From positions 2,542,001 to 2,606,000 of the forward strand of contig OY969725.1 of the NCBI GenBank assembly GCA_963702195.1: DNA of 64,000 nucleotides, in the 5' to 3' direction. The notes beneath the pieces were generated by a model that worked only from the letters and a program-made list of their open reading frames with translations, was not told the origin of the DNA and made no database searches. Below, piece after piece: positions 7,878 through 17,300 of the stretch; position 1 is the stretch's first letter, and each line of letters starts with the position of its first letter. The position numbers were made by a program, and so were the translations under genes. Source of the DNA: AC-56 sp963702195. GTDB lineage: Bacteria; Actinomycetota; Thermoleophilia; Solirubrobacterales; 70-9.

Positions 7878-8723
7878 CTACGCCGCCGCCGGCCGCCGCC
7901 GGCGGTGCGCGAAGACGTTGGCGATCGCAATTGCCACGCCGGCCAGGAAGATCAGCGTCCCCATCACGAACACCTGTGGCGGGATCCCGACCTTGACCGC
8001 GCCGTAGACCCAGAGCGGGAACGTGAGCGTCTGGCCGGCGACGAAGCTCGTGATGATGAAGTCGTCGATCGACAGCGCGAACGCCAGGAGCGCGCCCGCC
8101 AGGACCCCGGGAAAGATCAGCGGGAGGGTCACCTTCCAGAAGGCCACGAGCGGATTCGCTCCCAGGTCCTGTGCCGCCTCCACCAGCGATACGTCGAGGT
8201 CACGCACGCGGGCCTGGACCACGACCACCACGAAGGCCACGTTGAACGCGACGTGTGCAATCAGGATCGTCCCGAACCCACGCGGCACGCCCAGGTAGAC
8301 GAAGAAGCCGAGCAAGGAGGCGCCGACCACGACCGAGGGGGCGGCGATGTCAGCGAGGATCACCATGTCGCTGGCCCCCCGCCCGCGGAAGCGGTAACGG
8401 GCGAGCGCCAGCGCGGCGGGGACTCCAAGGGCGGTGGCGATCAGCGTGCTGAGCGACGCGATCTCCAGCGAGTGGACGAGGGCCGACGTCAGGTCCGGGA
8501 TGTCGAACGGGTGCTTGTACCAGTCGAGCGTGAACCCCTTCCACGCAAAGGTCAGCCGCCCCGAGGGCGCCTTGTTGAAGCTGTAGAGGATCATCACGGC
8601 GATCGGGACGAGGGTGTAGGCGATCACCGCGACCACGTAGCCCGGCAGCACGAGACGGCGCAGGCGGCGCGGTCCCGCCGAGGGGCGCGCGCCCAGGACC
8701 CCGGTGCCCGCGACCGAGCTCAC
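7878..8723 (-). CDS. potC: Polyamine-type ABC transporter permease (PotC-like)
   Basis: Inner-membrane permease subunit of a spermidine/putrescine-type importer, 281 residues with about six membrane helices (first at VAVIAYTLVPIAVMILYSF). The cytoplasmic EAA loop that docks the ATPase is LVEAAQDLGANPLVAFWKVT followed by LPLIFPGV. A long polar N-terminus of about 25 residues precedes the first helix. The GTG start overlaps the potB stop by four bases. The subunit acts with PotB in the membrane and PotD outside; the matching ATPase gene is not next to it. Confidence 0.85.
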   Translation of the reverse strand: MSSVAGTGVLGARPSAGPRRLRRLVLPGYVVAVIAYTLVPIAVMILYSFNKAPSGRLTFAWKGFTLDWYKHPFDIPDLTSALVHSLEIASLSTLIATALGVPAALALARYRFRGRGASDMVILADIAAPSVVVGASLLGFFVYLGVPRGFGTILIAHVAFNVAFVVVVVQARVRDLDVSLVEAAQDLGANPLVAFWKVTLPLIFPGVLAGALLAFALSIDDFIITSFVAGQTLTFPLWVYGAVKVGIPPQVFVMGTLIFLAGVAIAIANVFAHRRRRPAAA

Positions 8724-9589
8724 ACGTACTCCTGGAGCTTGCGCGTGCCGAAGGCGCGCGTGTACACGAACATCCCGAGCAGGAGCGCCACCATCAGGAT
8801 CAGCGCGAGCGCCGACGCAGTCGGGTAGTTCGCGTTCTCTATGTACTGCGTCTGGATGACGTTGCCGATCATCGTCGTGCTCGGGCCGCCCAGGATCACC
8901 GCGCTGACGTAGTCGCCGATGTTGGTGATCGCGACCAGCAGGATTCCGGCATAGATGCCTGGCGCCGACAGCGGCAGGACCACTCTCAGGAACTGGTCGC
9001 GGCGGCTCGCGCCGAGGTCCGCGGCCGCCTCGATGTGGGAGCGGTCGATGTTCTCGAGCGCCACGTAGATCGGCAGTGCCATGAACGGCAGCGCGTCGTA
9101 CGTCAACCCCGCGATCACCGCAGTGGGTGTCGAGAGCACGTGGAAGTCGCTGGGCAACAGGCCGATGTCCTTGAGCGAGCCGAGGACGATGCCCTGGTCG
9201 GCGAGGATGAACTGCCAGGTCAGGATCCGGATCACGAAGGAGACGAAGAACGGCAGCAGGATCACCAGGAGCAGAGTCGATTTGTGCCGCCCGCCGTGGA
9301 AGGCGATCCAGTACGCGACCGGGTACATGACGACGAGCGCGATCGCCGTCGACGCGAGGCCGTAGTAGAAGGACCGCGCGAACTGGGTCGAGTACTGGCC
9401 GATGACGTCGGGGTAGATGTGGAAGTTCCAGGTGAGCGTGTACCCGTCGATGGAGTTACCCGTCATGAGCGAGACCGAGAGGATCGCCACGAGGGGCACG
9501 ACGAAGAAGAAGACGACCCAGGCGCCGCCCGGAAGCTCGAGCACGTACGGGATGGCGGTGCGCCGCAGCCTCGCGACGCGTGCGCTCAC
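8720..9589 (-). CDS. potB: Polyamine-type ABC transporter permease (PotB-like)
   Basis: Second membrane subunit of the same importer, 289 residues. Six helices are visible, starting with WVVFFFVVPLVAILSVSLM, and the EAA loop is HIEAAADLGASRRDQFLRVV. GTG 9589 is chosen because it makes a GTGA overlap with the potD stop; a longer in-frame start at 9622 would lie within potD. The gene order potD-potB-potC with four-base overlaps implies one mRNA and stoichiometric production. Confidence 0.85.
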   Translation of the reverse strand: MSARVARLRRTAIPYVLELPGGAWVVFFFVVPLVAILSVSLMTGNSIDGYTLTWNFHIYPDVIGQYSTQFARSFYYGLASTAIALVVMYPVAYWIAFHGGRHKSTLLLVILLPFFVSFVIRILTWQFILADQGIVLGSLKDIGLLPSDFHVLSTPTAVIAGLTYDALPFMALPIYVALENIDRSHIEAAADLGASRRDQFLRVVLPLSAPGIYAGILLVAITNIGDYVSAVILGGPSTTMIGNVIQTQYIENANYPTASALALILMVALLLGMFVYTRAFGTRKLQEYV

Positions 9590-10815
9590 GACTGGATGAC
9601 CGGGTCGAAGATCGAGGTCCACTCGTCGTGGTCGTCGACGCCCTCGAAGTCGTAGTAGCCGCGCAGGCGACCGATGTCAGCTACCGACGGGAAGACGAGC
9701 GGACTGTTGGCCACCGACGGGTCGTCGAGCGCGGCGGCGATCTTGCTCTTGGCCGCGGGAACCGGGCAGAGGTAGTTGACCCAGTCCTCGATCATCGCCT
9801 CGACTCTGGGCTGGTAATAGAAGTCGATCCACTCCAGCGCGTCCACGGGGTTTTGCGCGTGGAGCGGGATCATGCAGTTGTCGTGCCAGAGCATCCCGCC
9901 CTCCTTCGGGATCACGAACTTGAGGTGCCCAAAGCCCGAGTAGTTGGCCTGGAAGATGTCGCCTGACCACGCCTGCGTGATCCAGGTGTCCCCGTCCTCC
10001 AGCGCCTTGATGTAGCTCTGGTCGTAGTACTGGCGGACGATGCCGTCGTCGCGCTGCTTGGTGAGCAGCGCCGCTGCCCGCTTCCAGTCGGCCGGCGTGG
10101 ACTTTGCCGGATCGATGCCCAGCGCGAGCATCCCGGCGCTGCCGAGCTCGGTGTCGTCGGACATCATCCCCACCTTGCCCGCAAACGCCGGGTCCCAGAG
10201 GTCCTTGACGCTCGTGATCTCGCGCCCGGTCATGCGCGGGTCGTAGCCGATCCCGGTGATGCCGGCCTGCCAGGTGACCGTGTAGCGGTTCTTCGGGTCG
10301 AACGGCGGGTGCTTGGCGATCGGACCCGCGTAGCGGGCGAAGTTCGGGATCCGCGAGTGGTCGAGCGGGATCAGCCAGCGGTTGGCGATCATCTGGGTCA
10401 GCTCCCAGCCGTCTGAGATGACGATGAGGTCGTAGCCGATTCCCTGCTTCGCCTGGAGCACGGGGCTGATCTGGGCGAAGAACGAGGCGTTCTCCTGGAT
10501 CACCGGCTTGTAGCTGACCTGGATCCCGGTCTGCTTCTCAAACAGCTCGAGCGACGGGTGACTGCCGTGCGAGGTGTCGATGTAGAGGGGCCAGTTGGCC
10601 CAGTCGAGCACGCCGTGCTTTTGCTGCTTCGCCCACCACGAGGCCCAGTCGAAGCCGGCGGGCGCGCCGGTGTCCCGGGTGCCCGAGATCCCGCAGGCTT
10701 CAAGCGCCGATCCGAGGCCTGCCACGGCGGCGACCGTCGCCCCCGCCCGCACGAGCTGACGGCGGGAGAATCTGGACTGGGTCAGCCCACGCAGGAACGC
10801 AGGATCCACCTCCAT
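9586..10815 (-). CDS. potD: Polyamine-binding lipoprotein (PotD-like), Tat signal
   Basis: Substrate-binding protein of the potDBC importer, 409 residues. The N-terminus has a twin-arginine motif (FSRRQLVRAG), a hydrophobic stretch and a lipobox ending in LEAC, so it should be exported by Tat and anchored as a lipoprotein. The mature part shows PotD/SBP_bac features: WANWPLYIDTS, LELFEKQTGIQVSYK, YDLIVISDGWELTQMI, and the C-terminal DALEWIDFYYQPRVEAM. Spermidine/putrescine is the usual ligand, but related proteins bind other organic cations, so the ligand is inferred. It starts 21 bases after the stop of the upstream hypothetical gene, with GGAG as ribosome site. Confidence 0.85.
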   Translation of the reverse strand: MEVDPAFLRGLTQSRFSRRQLVRAGATVAAVAGLGSALEACGISGTRDTGAPAGFDWASWWAKQQKHGVLDWANWPLYIDTSHGSHPSLELFEKQTGIQVSYKPVIQENASFFAQISPVLQAKQGIGYDLIVISDGWELTQMIANRWLIPLDHSRIPNFARYAGPIAKHPPFDPKNRYTVTWQAGITGIGYDPRMTGREITSVKDLWDPAFAGKVGMMSDDTELGSAGMLALGIDPAKSTPADWKRAAALLTKQRDDGIVRQYYDQSYIKALEDGDTWITQAWSGDIFQANYSGFGHLKFVIPKEGGMLWHDNCMIPLHAQNPVDALEWIDFYYQPRVEAMIEDWVNYLCPVPAAKSKIAAALDDPSVANSPLVFPSVADIGRLRGYYDFEGVDDHDEWTSIFDPVIQS

Positions 10816-10836
10816 CCCACTCCGAACGTTACTGCT

Positions 10837-11292
10837 CTAGTTGTCCGAGCCGGCCCGGTCCCAGACGTAGAGCTCCAGCGCCTCCGCGGCGAGCTCCATG
10901 AGGCGCGGCGGCGAGAGCCACTCGAGCACCGTCTCGAGCGCGCGCTCCTCGGTCACGCCGCGATCCACCGCCTCCTCGCCCCGGAACCCGGCCGCGAGCT
11001 TCAGCGCCTCGCGGCGGTGCTGGCCCAGCGAGGTGAACGCGCCCATCAGGAAATCCCGGTTTGGGACCGGATGGCCGACGTCCATCGACGCGTGCCAGGC
11101 GGCGAGCATCGAGATGTCGTGCTCGTCGAGCTCGGCGATGGCCCGCGCGTAGTGCGCCTCGAGCTCATCGTCGGGAATCTCGTCGACCCAGGCCCGGACC
11201 GCCTCTCCAAGGAGCTGGCGGCGCGCCTCGCGGCCGACCGAATCGGCGATCGCGCGGACGGCGTCGGCGGGGTCGATGAAGCACAGTGGCAT
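10837..11292 (-). CDS. Unrecognised soluble protein upstream of potD
   Basis: A 151-residue, strongly acidic, mostly helical protein without membrane segments. I do not recognise a family. Conspicuous segments are DELEAHYARAIAELDEHD and FLMGAFTSLGQHRREALKL. It is 21 bases upstream of potD on the same strand, so it may be co-transcribed with the importer. It is divergent from the nuclease-helicase genes across about 75 bases. Confidence 0.6.
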   Translation of the reverse strand: MPLCFIDPADAVRAIADSVGREARRQLLGEAVRAWVDEIPDDELEAHYARAIAELDEHDISMLAAWHASMDVGHPVPNRDFLMGAFTSLGQHRREALKLAAGFRGEEAVDRGVTEERALETVLEWLSPPRLMELAAEALELYVWDRAGSDN

Positions 11293-11353
11293 GACGTCGC
11301 GAAGATAGACCCGGCATCGGCGGAACCAGCCGGGGCGGCGCCGAATCCCGACC

Positions 11354-11359
11354 TATGCT
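11354..11359 (+). promoter_or_regulatory. -10-like hexamer for the addB-like gene
   Basis: TATGCT, seven bases before ATG 11367. If used, transcription would begin at or next to the start codon, which favours ATG 11367 over ATG 11355. Confidence 0.35.
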
Positions 11360-11366
11360 GGGCGAG

Positions 11367-14327
11367 ATGCCGATTTCAGTGATCTACGGACCGCCGAACT
11401 CGGGTCGCGCGGGGGCGATCCGCGCCCGCCTGGAGGATTCCCTTGACCGCGAGCCGGTGCTTGTCGTCCCGACCGCCGACGACACCGCAAGGTTCGAGCG
11501 CGAGCTCGTGTCCGAGGGTGGCGCCCTCCTCGGCGCGGCGATCCAGACCTTCGGTGGGCTGACGGATGAGATCGCCGCCGCGACCGGCGCGCCGATCCGG
11601 CCGCTGCTGACCGAAGCGCAGCGCCTCGCCCTGGTTCGGTCCGTCACTCGGGACGCGGAGCTGCGGGTCCTGGCCGCGTCACGCCGGCAGCCGGGGTTCG
11701 CTCCTGCCCTCGACCGCCTGCTCTCCGAGCTTCAGGCCGCGCTCGTCGCACCCGACGACCTCGCGGCGGCGGCCGGCGAGCTCGACGGCGGCGAGTACGA
11801 AGCGGAGCTCGCCGGCCTCTACGCCGCCTACTGCGACGGGCGGGAGCGCACCGGGCGCGACGACGCCCACTCCGCGGCCGCGGCGGTCGCGAGCAGCCTG
11901 CGCGAGCGGCCCGGCGCCTGGGGAGGCCGGCCCGTCCTCGTCTACGGATTCGACGACCTGACGGAGGAGCAGCTCGACCTGCTGGACGCGCTCGGTGCCG
12001 CGGCCGAGGTGACCGTGGCGGTCAACTACGAGGACAACGACGCCCTCACCGCCCGCGCCGAGCTCCTTGCCCGCCTCACGGACGAGCTCTCCGCGGACAT
12101 CGTGGAGCAACTCCCATTCGACCCGTCCTACACGGCGAGCGCGACGCTCCGCGAGCTCGATCGGCGGTTGTTCGAGGTGACGGACTCGCGGGTCGAGCCC
12201 GACGGTGGGCTCGCGCTCCTTGAATGCGGAGGCGAGCGCGGCGAGGCAGAGGCGGTGGCCGGTGAGATCGCGCGACTGCTCGCCGCCGGCGTCGCCGCCG
12301 ACGAAGTGGTGGTGGTGCTGCGCAGGCCAGAGGCGCGCGGCGGGCTCTACAACCAGGTACTCGGCGGACTGGGGATCCCGGTTGCGGTCGAGGGATCGGT
12401 GCCACTGACCCACACGGCGGTGGGAACCGGCGTGGTCGCACTCGGCCGCTGCTCGTCGCCCGATGCGGGGGCCGAGGATCTGCTGGAGTTCCTGCGCGCC
12501 ACGCCCGGGACGGAGCCGCAATCGATCGCGGACGGCGTCGAGCGGCACGTCCGGCGAGAGGCAATCGGGACCGCGAACGAGGCCATGGAGGGCTGGAAGG
12601 GCCCGCAGCGGGACGTCGCCCGGATCCGCGAGGCACGCGAGCCCGCGGCGTGGCTGCGCGAGCTCGCGGCGGCCGCCCGCCGTCTCGCCGAGGACCCGCA
12701 CGCCGGGACCGAGCCCGTGGACCTGCCGGGCGGGTCTCGCGAGACCGAGGTTCCGTTCGAGCCGCTGGAGGTTCGTGCTGCGGAGGCCGCCGCCTCGACC
12801 CTCGAAGAGCTGGCGGAGCTCGAGCGGCTCCCGGGTTGCGCTCCCCCCACGCCGGCCGAGGCGATGGAGGCCCTCGACGACGTGCGCGTGCCGTTGTGGC
12901 GGGGTCCGACGGAGGGCCACGTCCGGGTTCTGAGCCCGTACCGCGTGCGGGCGGCGCGCGCCCGCCACCTGTTCTGTGCGTCGCTTCAGGACGGCGAGTT
13001 TCCGGGGCCCGAGGTCACAGACCCGCTGCTCGGCGAGGAGCGGCGGCGCCGGCTGGGCATCAGCGCGCTCACGCGCCAGGATCCTGCGCTCGAAGAGCGG
13101 TACCTGTTCCACGCCTGCGTGGCTCGACCGACCGAGCGGCTGTGGCTCTCCTGGCGGAGCTCCGACGAGGATGGGCGGCCGGCGGCGCGCTCGCCGTTCG
13201 TCGACGACGTGCTCGACCTGCTCGCTCCGGACGCCGAGCAGGCCGAGGAGCGCCTCAAGCGCGTCCACGGGCTCGATCGCGTCGTCTTTGAGCCTTCCGA
13301 CGCTCCAAGCCGTCGTGCCCTCGACCGCGCGCTGGCCGCCGCCGGCCCGCGTTCCGAGCCGGTGCTGCCGGGGCCGCTCGTGAGCGCCGCGGTGCTGGAG
13401 GAGCTGGCCGAGCGCAATCCGGTGGGCGCCGGCACGATCGAGAAGTGGATCGAGTGCCCCTATCGCTGGTTCGTCGATCACGAGCTTTCGCCGCAGCGGC
13501 TCGATCCCCAGCCCGAGGCGCTCACGACCGGGTCGATCGTCCACGAGGTCCTGGAGCGCCTCTACCGGGAGCCGCCCGGAGACGACCGCATCCCACGCCC
13601 CGGCGATCTGGAGCGGTGGCGGAGCCGTGCTGGTGGGCTGCTCACCGAGGCGGCCGAGGCGCGCGGCCTCACGGCCGATCGGCCGCTGGCCGGCGTCGCC
13701 CTCGCCCGGATGCGAGCGCAGATCGACCGGCTGCTGGAGCGTGAGAGCCGCAGCGAGACGGACCTGCGTCCCCTCCTGCTCGAGGCCTCGTTCGGCGACG
13801 GCGAGGATGCCGAGAAGCCCCCACTCCGCCTCGGTGACCTCGAGCTCCACGGGATGATCGATCGCGTCGACGTGACCCCCGACGAGCGCTTCGGGGTCGT
13901 CTACGACTACAAGACGTCCTCGAAGGTGACCTCGGGGGCGAAGCTGGCCGAGGAGGGCAAGCTCCAGCTCCAGCTCTACGCGCGGGCGATCCGCGACCAA
14001 TGGGGCATCGAGCCCCTCGGCGGGCTGTACTACCAGCTCGGCGGATCGAGGGACCCGAAGCCGCGCGGCTTCGTGGCGGCCGGCAACGCCACCGAGGGGC
14101 TCGACCTGAAGAAGCCCGACTTCGTCGACCTCGAGCGGGTCGAGGAAACGGTGGAGACGGGAGTCGAGACCGCCCGGGAGCGCGCCGCCGCCATGCGCCG
14201 CGGAGCGATCGGCCGCGACCCCAACGGCGGGGAGTGCCCGAGCTGGTGCTCCTACCAGCCGATCTGCCGGCTGGAGCGCGCGGTCTCCTCCGACGACGGC
14301 AACGGGAACGGGGGCAACGGGTCGTGA
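11367..14327 (+). CDS. AddB-like helicase-fold nuclease (PD-(D/E)XK, Fe-S type)
   Basis: A 986-residue partner subunit of an AddAB-type double-strand break processing complex. The N-terminal P-loop is degenerate: GPPNSGRAGA has no Lys, so ATP hydrolysis here is unlikely. The C-terminus is a RecB-like nuclease: WIECPYRWFVDH (first cluster Cys), GSIVHEVLERLY, then LHGMIDRVDV and VVYDYKTSSK holding the Asp and D-x-K residues, and CPSWCSYQPIC with the other three Cys of a 4Fe-4S cluster. Its stop overlaps the GTG of the AddA-like gene. ATG 11367 starts the family-like PISVIYGPPNSG; ATG 11355 is possible. Assignment to AddB is by domain layout; AdnA of mycobacteria is a related alternative. Confidence 0.8.
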   Translation: MPISVIYGPPNSGRAGAIRARLEDSLDREPVLVVPTADDTARFERELVSEGGALLGAAIQTFGGLTDEIAAATGAPIRPLLTEAQRLALVRSVTRDAELRVLAASRRQPGFAPALDRLLSELQAALVAPDDLAAAAGELDGGEYEAELAGLYAAYCDGRERTGRDDAHSAAAAVASSLRERPGAWGGRPVLVYGFDDLTEEQLDLLDALGAAAEVTVAVNYEDNDALTARAELLARLTDELSADIVEQLPFDPSYTASATLRELDRRLFEVTDSRVEPDGGLALLECGGERGEAEAVAGEIARLLAAGVAADEVVVVLRRPEARGGLYNQVLGGLGIPVAVEGSVPLTHTAVGTGVVALGRCSSPDAGAEDLLEFLRATPGTEPQSIADGVERHVRREAIGTANEAMEGWKGPQRDVARIREAREPAAWLRELAAAARRLAEDPHAGTEPVDLPGGSRETEVPFEPLEVRAAEAAASTLEELAELERLPGCAPPTPAEAMEALDDVRVPLWRGPTEGHVRVLSPYRVRAARARHLFCASLQDGEFPGPEVTDPLLGEERRRRLGISALTRQDPALEERYLFHACVARPTERLWLSWRSSDEDGRPAARSPFVDDVLDLLAPDAEQAEERLKRVHGLDRVVFEPSDAPSRRALDRALAAAGPRSEPVLPGPLVSAAVLEELAERNPVGAGTIEKWIECPYRWFVDHELSPQRLDPQPEALTTGSIVHEVLERLYREPPGDDRIPRPGDLERWRSRAGGLLTEAAEARGLTADRPLAGVALARMRAQIDRLLERESRSETDLRPLLLEASFGDGEDAEKPPLRLGDLELHGMIDRVDVTPDERFGVVYDYKTSSKVTSGAKLAEEGKLQLQLYARAIRDQWGIEPLGGLYYQLGGSRDPKPRGFVAAGNATEGLDLKKPDFVDLERVEETVETGVETARERAAAMRRGAIGRDPNGGECPSWCSYQPICRLERAVSSDDGNGNGGNGS

Positions 14328-17300
14328 CGGGCGGTCCGCCCCAGCAGCTCGCGCTCCTCGCCGCCGAGCCGGATCGGAAGGAGCCGGCGATGGGCTTCGA
14401 ACCCACCCCGGCCCAGCGCGAGGCGATCGCGTGTCGTGATCGCGACGTATTCACCGAGGCGGGTGCGGGGTCCGGCAAGACCGGTGTTCTCGTCCAGCGC
14501 TACTGCGACTGCGTGACGGAGGACGGCCTGGGCCCGGAGGAGATCCTCGCGTTCACCTTCACGGAGCGCGCCGCCGCCGAGCTGCGACAGCGGGTCCGGC
14601 GTCAGCTGATCGAGCGCGCGCACGCGGCCGTAGAGCGGGGCGAGCTGGAACGCGCACGCGACATCGCCCGCGCCGCGCGCGAGGGCGAGCGGGCGTGGAT
14701 CACGACCATCCACGGGTTCTGCCGCAGGGTGCTCGCCGCCCACCCGGTGGCGGCGAACATGGACCCGCGATTCCGGGTTCTCGACGACTCAGAAGCGTCA
14801 CGCCTTCGCGAGCGCGCCTTCGCAGCCGCGGTCGAGGAGGTGGTGGAACGCGAGGGCGAGCCGGCGGCCCGGTTCGTCGCCGCCTTCTGGCTGCCGCGCC
14901 TGCGCGACCTCGTCGTCGACGTCCACGAGCGGCTGCGCAGCCAGGGCGTGGATCCGCCGCGCCTGCCCGACCCGGGGCCGCCGGTGCGATCGGTCAAGGA
15001 GAAGGACGAGACCTCGCAGCTGGAGCCGGTCGAGGAGCGGCGCGCGGCCGAGGGGCTCGCCGCCCTCTCCGCCCTGCTCGCCGCGTACGACGACGGCTAC
15101 AGGCGGCTCAAGGCGGAGCGTTCCGGCGCCGACTTCGCGGACCTCGAGCTACGGGCCCTGGGGCTTTTGAGCGGCTCCGGCCCGGTGGCCGATGCGTGGC
15201 GGAATCGCTTCAGCCATCTGATGGTGGACGAGTTCCAGGACACGAATCGCGTGCAGCTCGAGCTGATCAACGCCCTGCGCGGACCCGAGACGCGGCTGTT
15301 CGTCGTTGGCGACGAGTACCAGTCGATCTACCGGTTTCGCCACGCGGACCTCGAGGTGTTTCGCGAGCAGCGGGCGGCGGCCGGCGCCGACGAGGCGATG
15401 GACGAGCTGCCGCTCCGTGGAAACTTCCGCTCGCGGCCGGACCTGCTCGCGGCCGTCGACTTCCTGGGCGAGGTGATGTTCGGCGAGTCGTTCGTGCCGC
15501 TCGAGGCGGGGCTCGAGGTGGACGGCGAGCCGCAGGGCGGAGGGCCTGCGACCGAGCTCCTGATCACCGACACGTGCGACGACCGGTCCGGAAAGGGATG
15601 GACCGCGGACGGCATCGAGCTCGAGCGCCCGCCCGGGGAAAGGAGTCAGTCGTACGTGGCCGAGGCTCGCTTCCTGGCGGAGCGCCTGCGGGAGCTCCAC
15701 GACGCCGGGGTCGACAGAGGCGACATGGTGGTGTTGCTGCGCGCGTTCACGCACGTCGACGCGTTCGAGGACGCGCTCGACCGGGCCGGGTTGGCCCCGT
15801 ACGTGGTCGGCGGGCGCGGCTACTGGTCCCAGCAGCAGGTGGAGGACGCCCTGCGGCTCCTCGGAGTCGTCGCCAACCCGCTCGACGACGAGCTCCTGTT
15901 CGGGGCGCTGGCCTCCCCGGCCTGCGGCGTCTCGGCGGATGCCCTGTGGCTGTTGCGAAACGCGGCGCGCCATCCGGATGGGGGGCCGCGCCACGTCTGG
16001 CCGACCGTCGAGAAGGGCGGGTGGCCCGACGATCTTCCGGACGCCGACACCGAGCGCCTGGAGCGCTTCCGCAGCGTGCTCGCCGGGCTGCGCGCGGAGG
16101 CCCCGCTGCGCCCCCTGGACTCGCTCATCGACCGCGTGATCACGGCCTTCGGCTACGACCTCGCGGTCCTGGCGATGCGGGGCGGCGAGCAGCGGATGGC
16201 GAACCTGCGGAAGCTGATGCGCCTCGCCGCCGAGTACGAGGAGCACGACGGTCGCGACCTCCGGGGCTTCCTCGACTTCGCGGAGGAGCGGACCCGCCGC
16301 GACGAGCGCGAAGGGATGGCCGCGCTGCGGGTCGAGGGACACGACGGAGTGCGCGTGATGACGGTTCACGCGGCCAAGGGCCTCGAGTTCCCGGTGGTCG
16401 CGGTCGCCGACATGGGCCGCGGGCTGGGCGCCGCCTTCGCCTATCCCGACCTCGTCGTGAGCGGGTCCCGGTTCGGGATGCGCGTCCCGGTGGCCGCGGC
16501 TGACCCGCTGCGGCTGTGGGAGCTGGTCGAGCTTTGCGAGTCCGAGGCGGACGCCGAGGTCGAGGAAGCCCTGCGGCTCGTCTACGTCGCGGCCAGCCGC
16601 GCCCAGGAGCGCCTGATACTTAGTGGCAGGTGCCGGCTCCCCGCCGACGATGCGCCCGAGTCCCTGCGGGCCTCGCACACCGCTCTGCAGCTCGTGCTGC
16701 CGGCATTGCACGCGCGCGGCTGGTCTCCAGAGAACGGCGAGGTGACCCTGCCGCGAGCCCCGGCCGTGGGAGGAGGCGAGGCGAGCGGTCAGGAGCCTCG
16801 CATGCAAATCAGGGTCCAGCGCGCCAGCCCGGAACGCGCGGCGGAGCTCCGCACCCGGCGCGGCGGCGACGCGCCGGCGCCGCAGGATCCAATCGACGCG
16901 AGGGAGCCGCTCCTGCCGGAGACATCCAGGCGAGCGGCCGCCGGCCATCTCTCCTACTCGGCGCTGGCGCGCTACGCCGACTGCGGCTATCGGTTCTACG
17001 CCGAGCGCGTCCTCGGCCTTGCGTCGCCGCTCGACCATCCCACGCCAAACGGCGACGAGCTCCTGGACCCGGAGCTCGGCCCGCGCGAGCGCTCGCTCGC
17101 CGTTGGAAATGCCGTGCACGCGCTGCTCGAGGCGGCCGCCCGGCACGCCTGGGACGCGATCCCCAGCGCGGAGCTCGAACGCGTCGCGGCCCGCGAGGGC
17201 CTCGCGGGTGAGCCTGATGCGCAGGAGCGGGTGGCGAGCCTGGTCGACGGCTGGCTTCGGTCAGAGCTGCGCTCCGAGCTCGCCTCTGGCGGGGCGCGCC

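Noticed and set aside
7209..8828. Long open plus-strand frame opposite potC/potB
   Set aside because: Rich in Arg/Asp/Glu/His with no motifs; it is the codon shadow of the permease genes on the opposite strand.
11679..14000. A 773-codon minus-strand frame inside the AddB-like gene
   Set aside because: Typical antisense artefact of high-GC third positions; the plus-strand gene has clear nuclease motifs.
15149..17146. A 665-codon minus-strand frame inside the AddA-like gene
   Set aside because: Shadow frame; all helicase motifs are on the plus strand.
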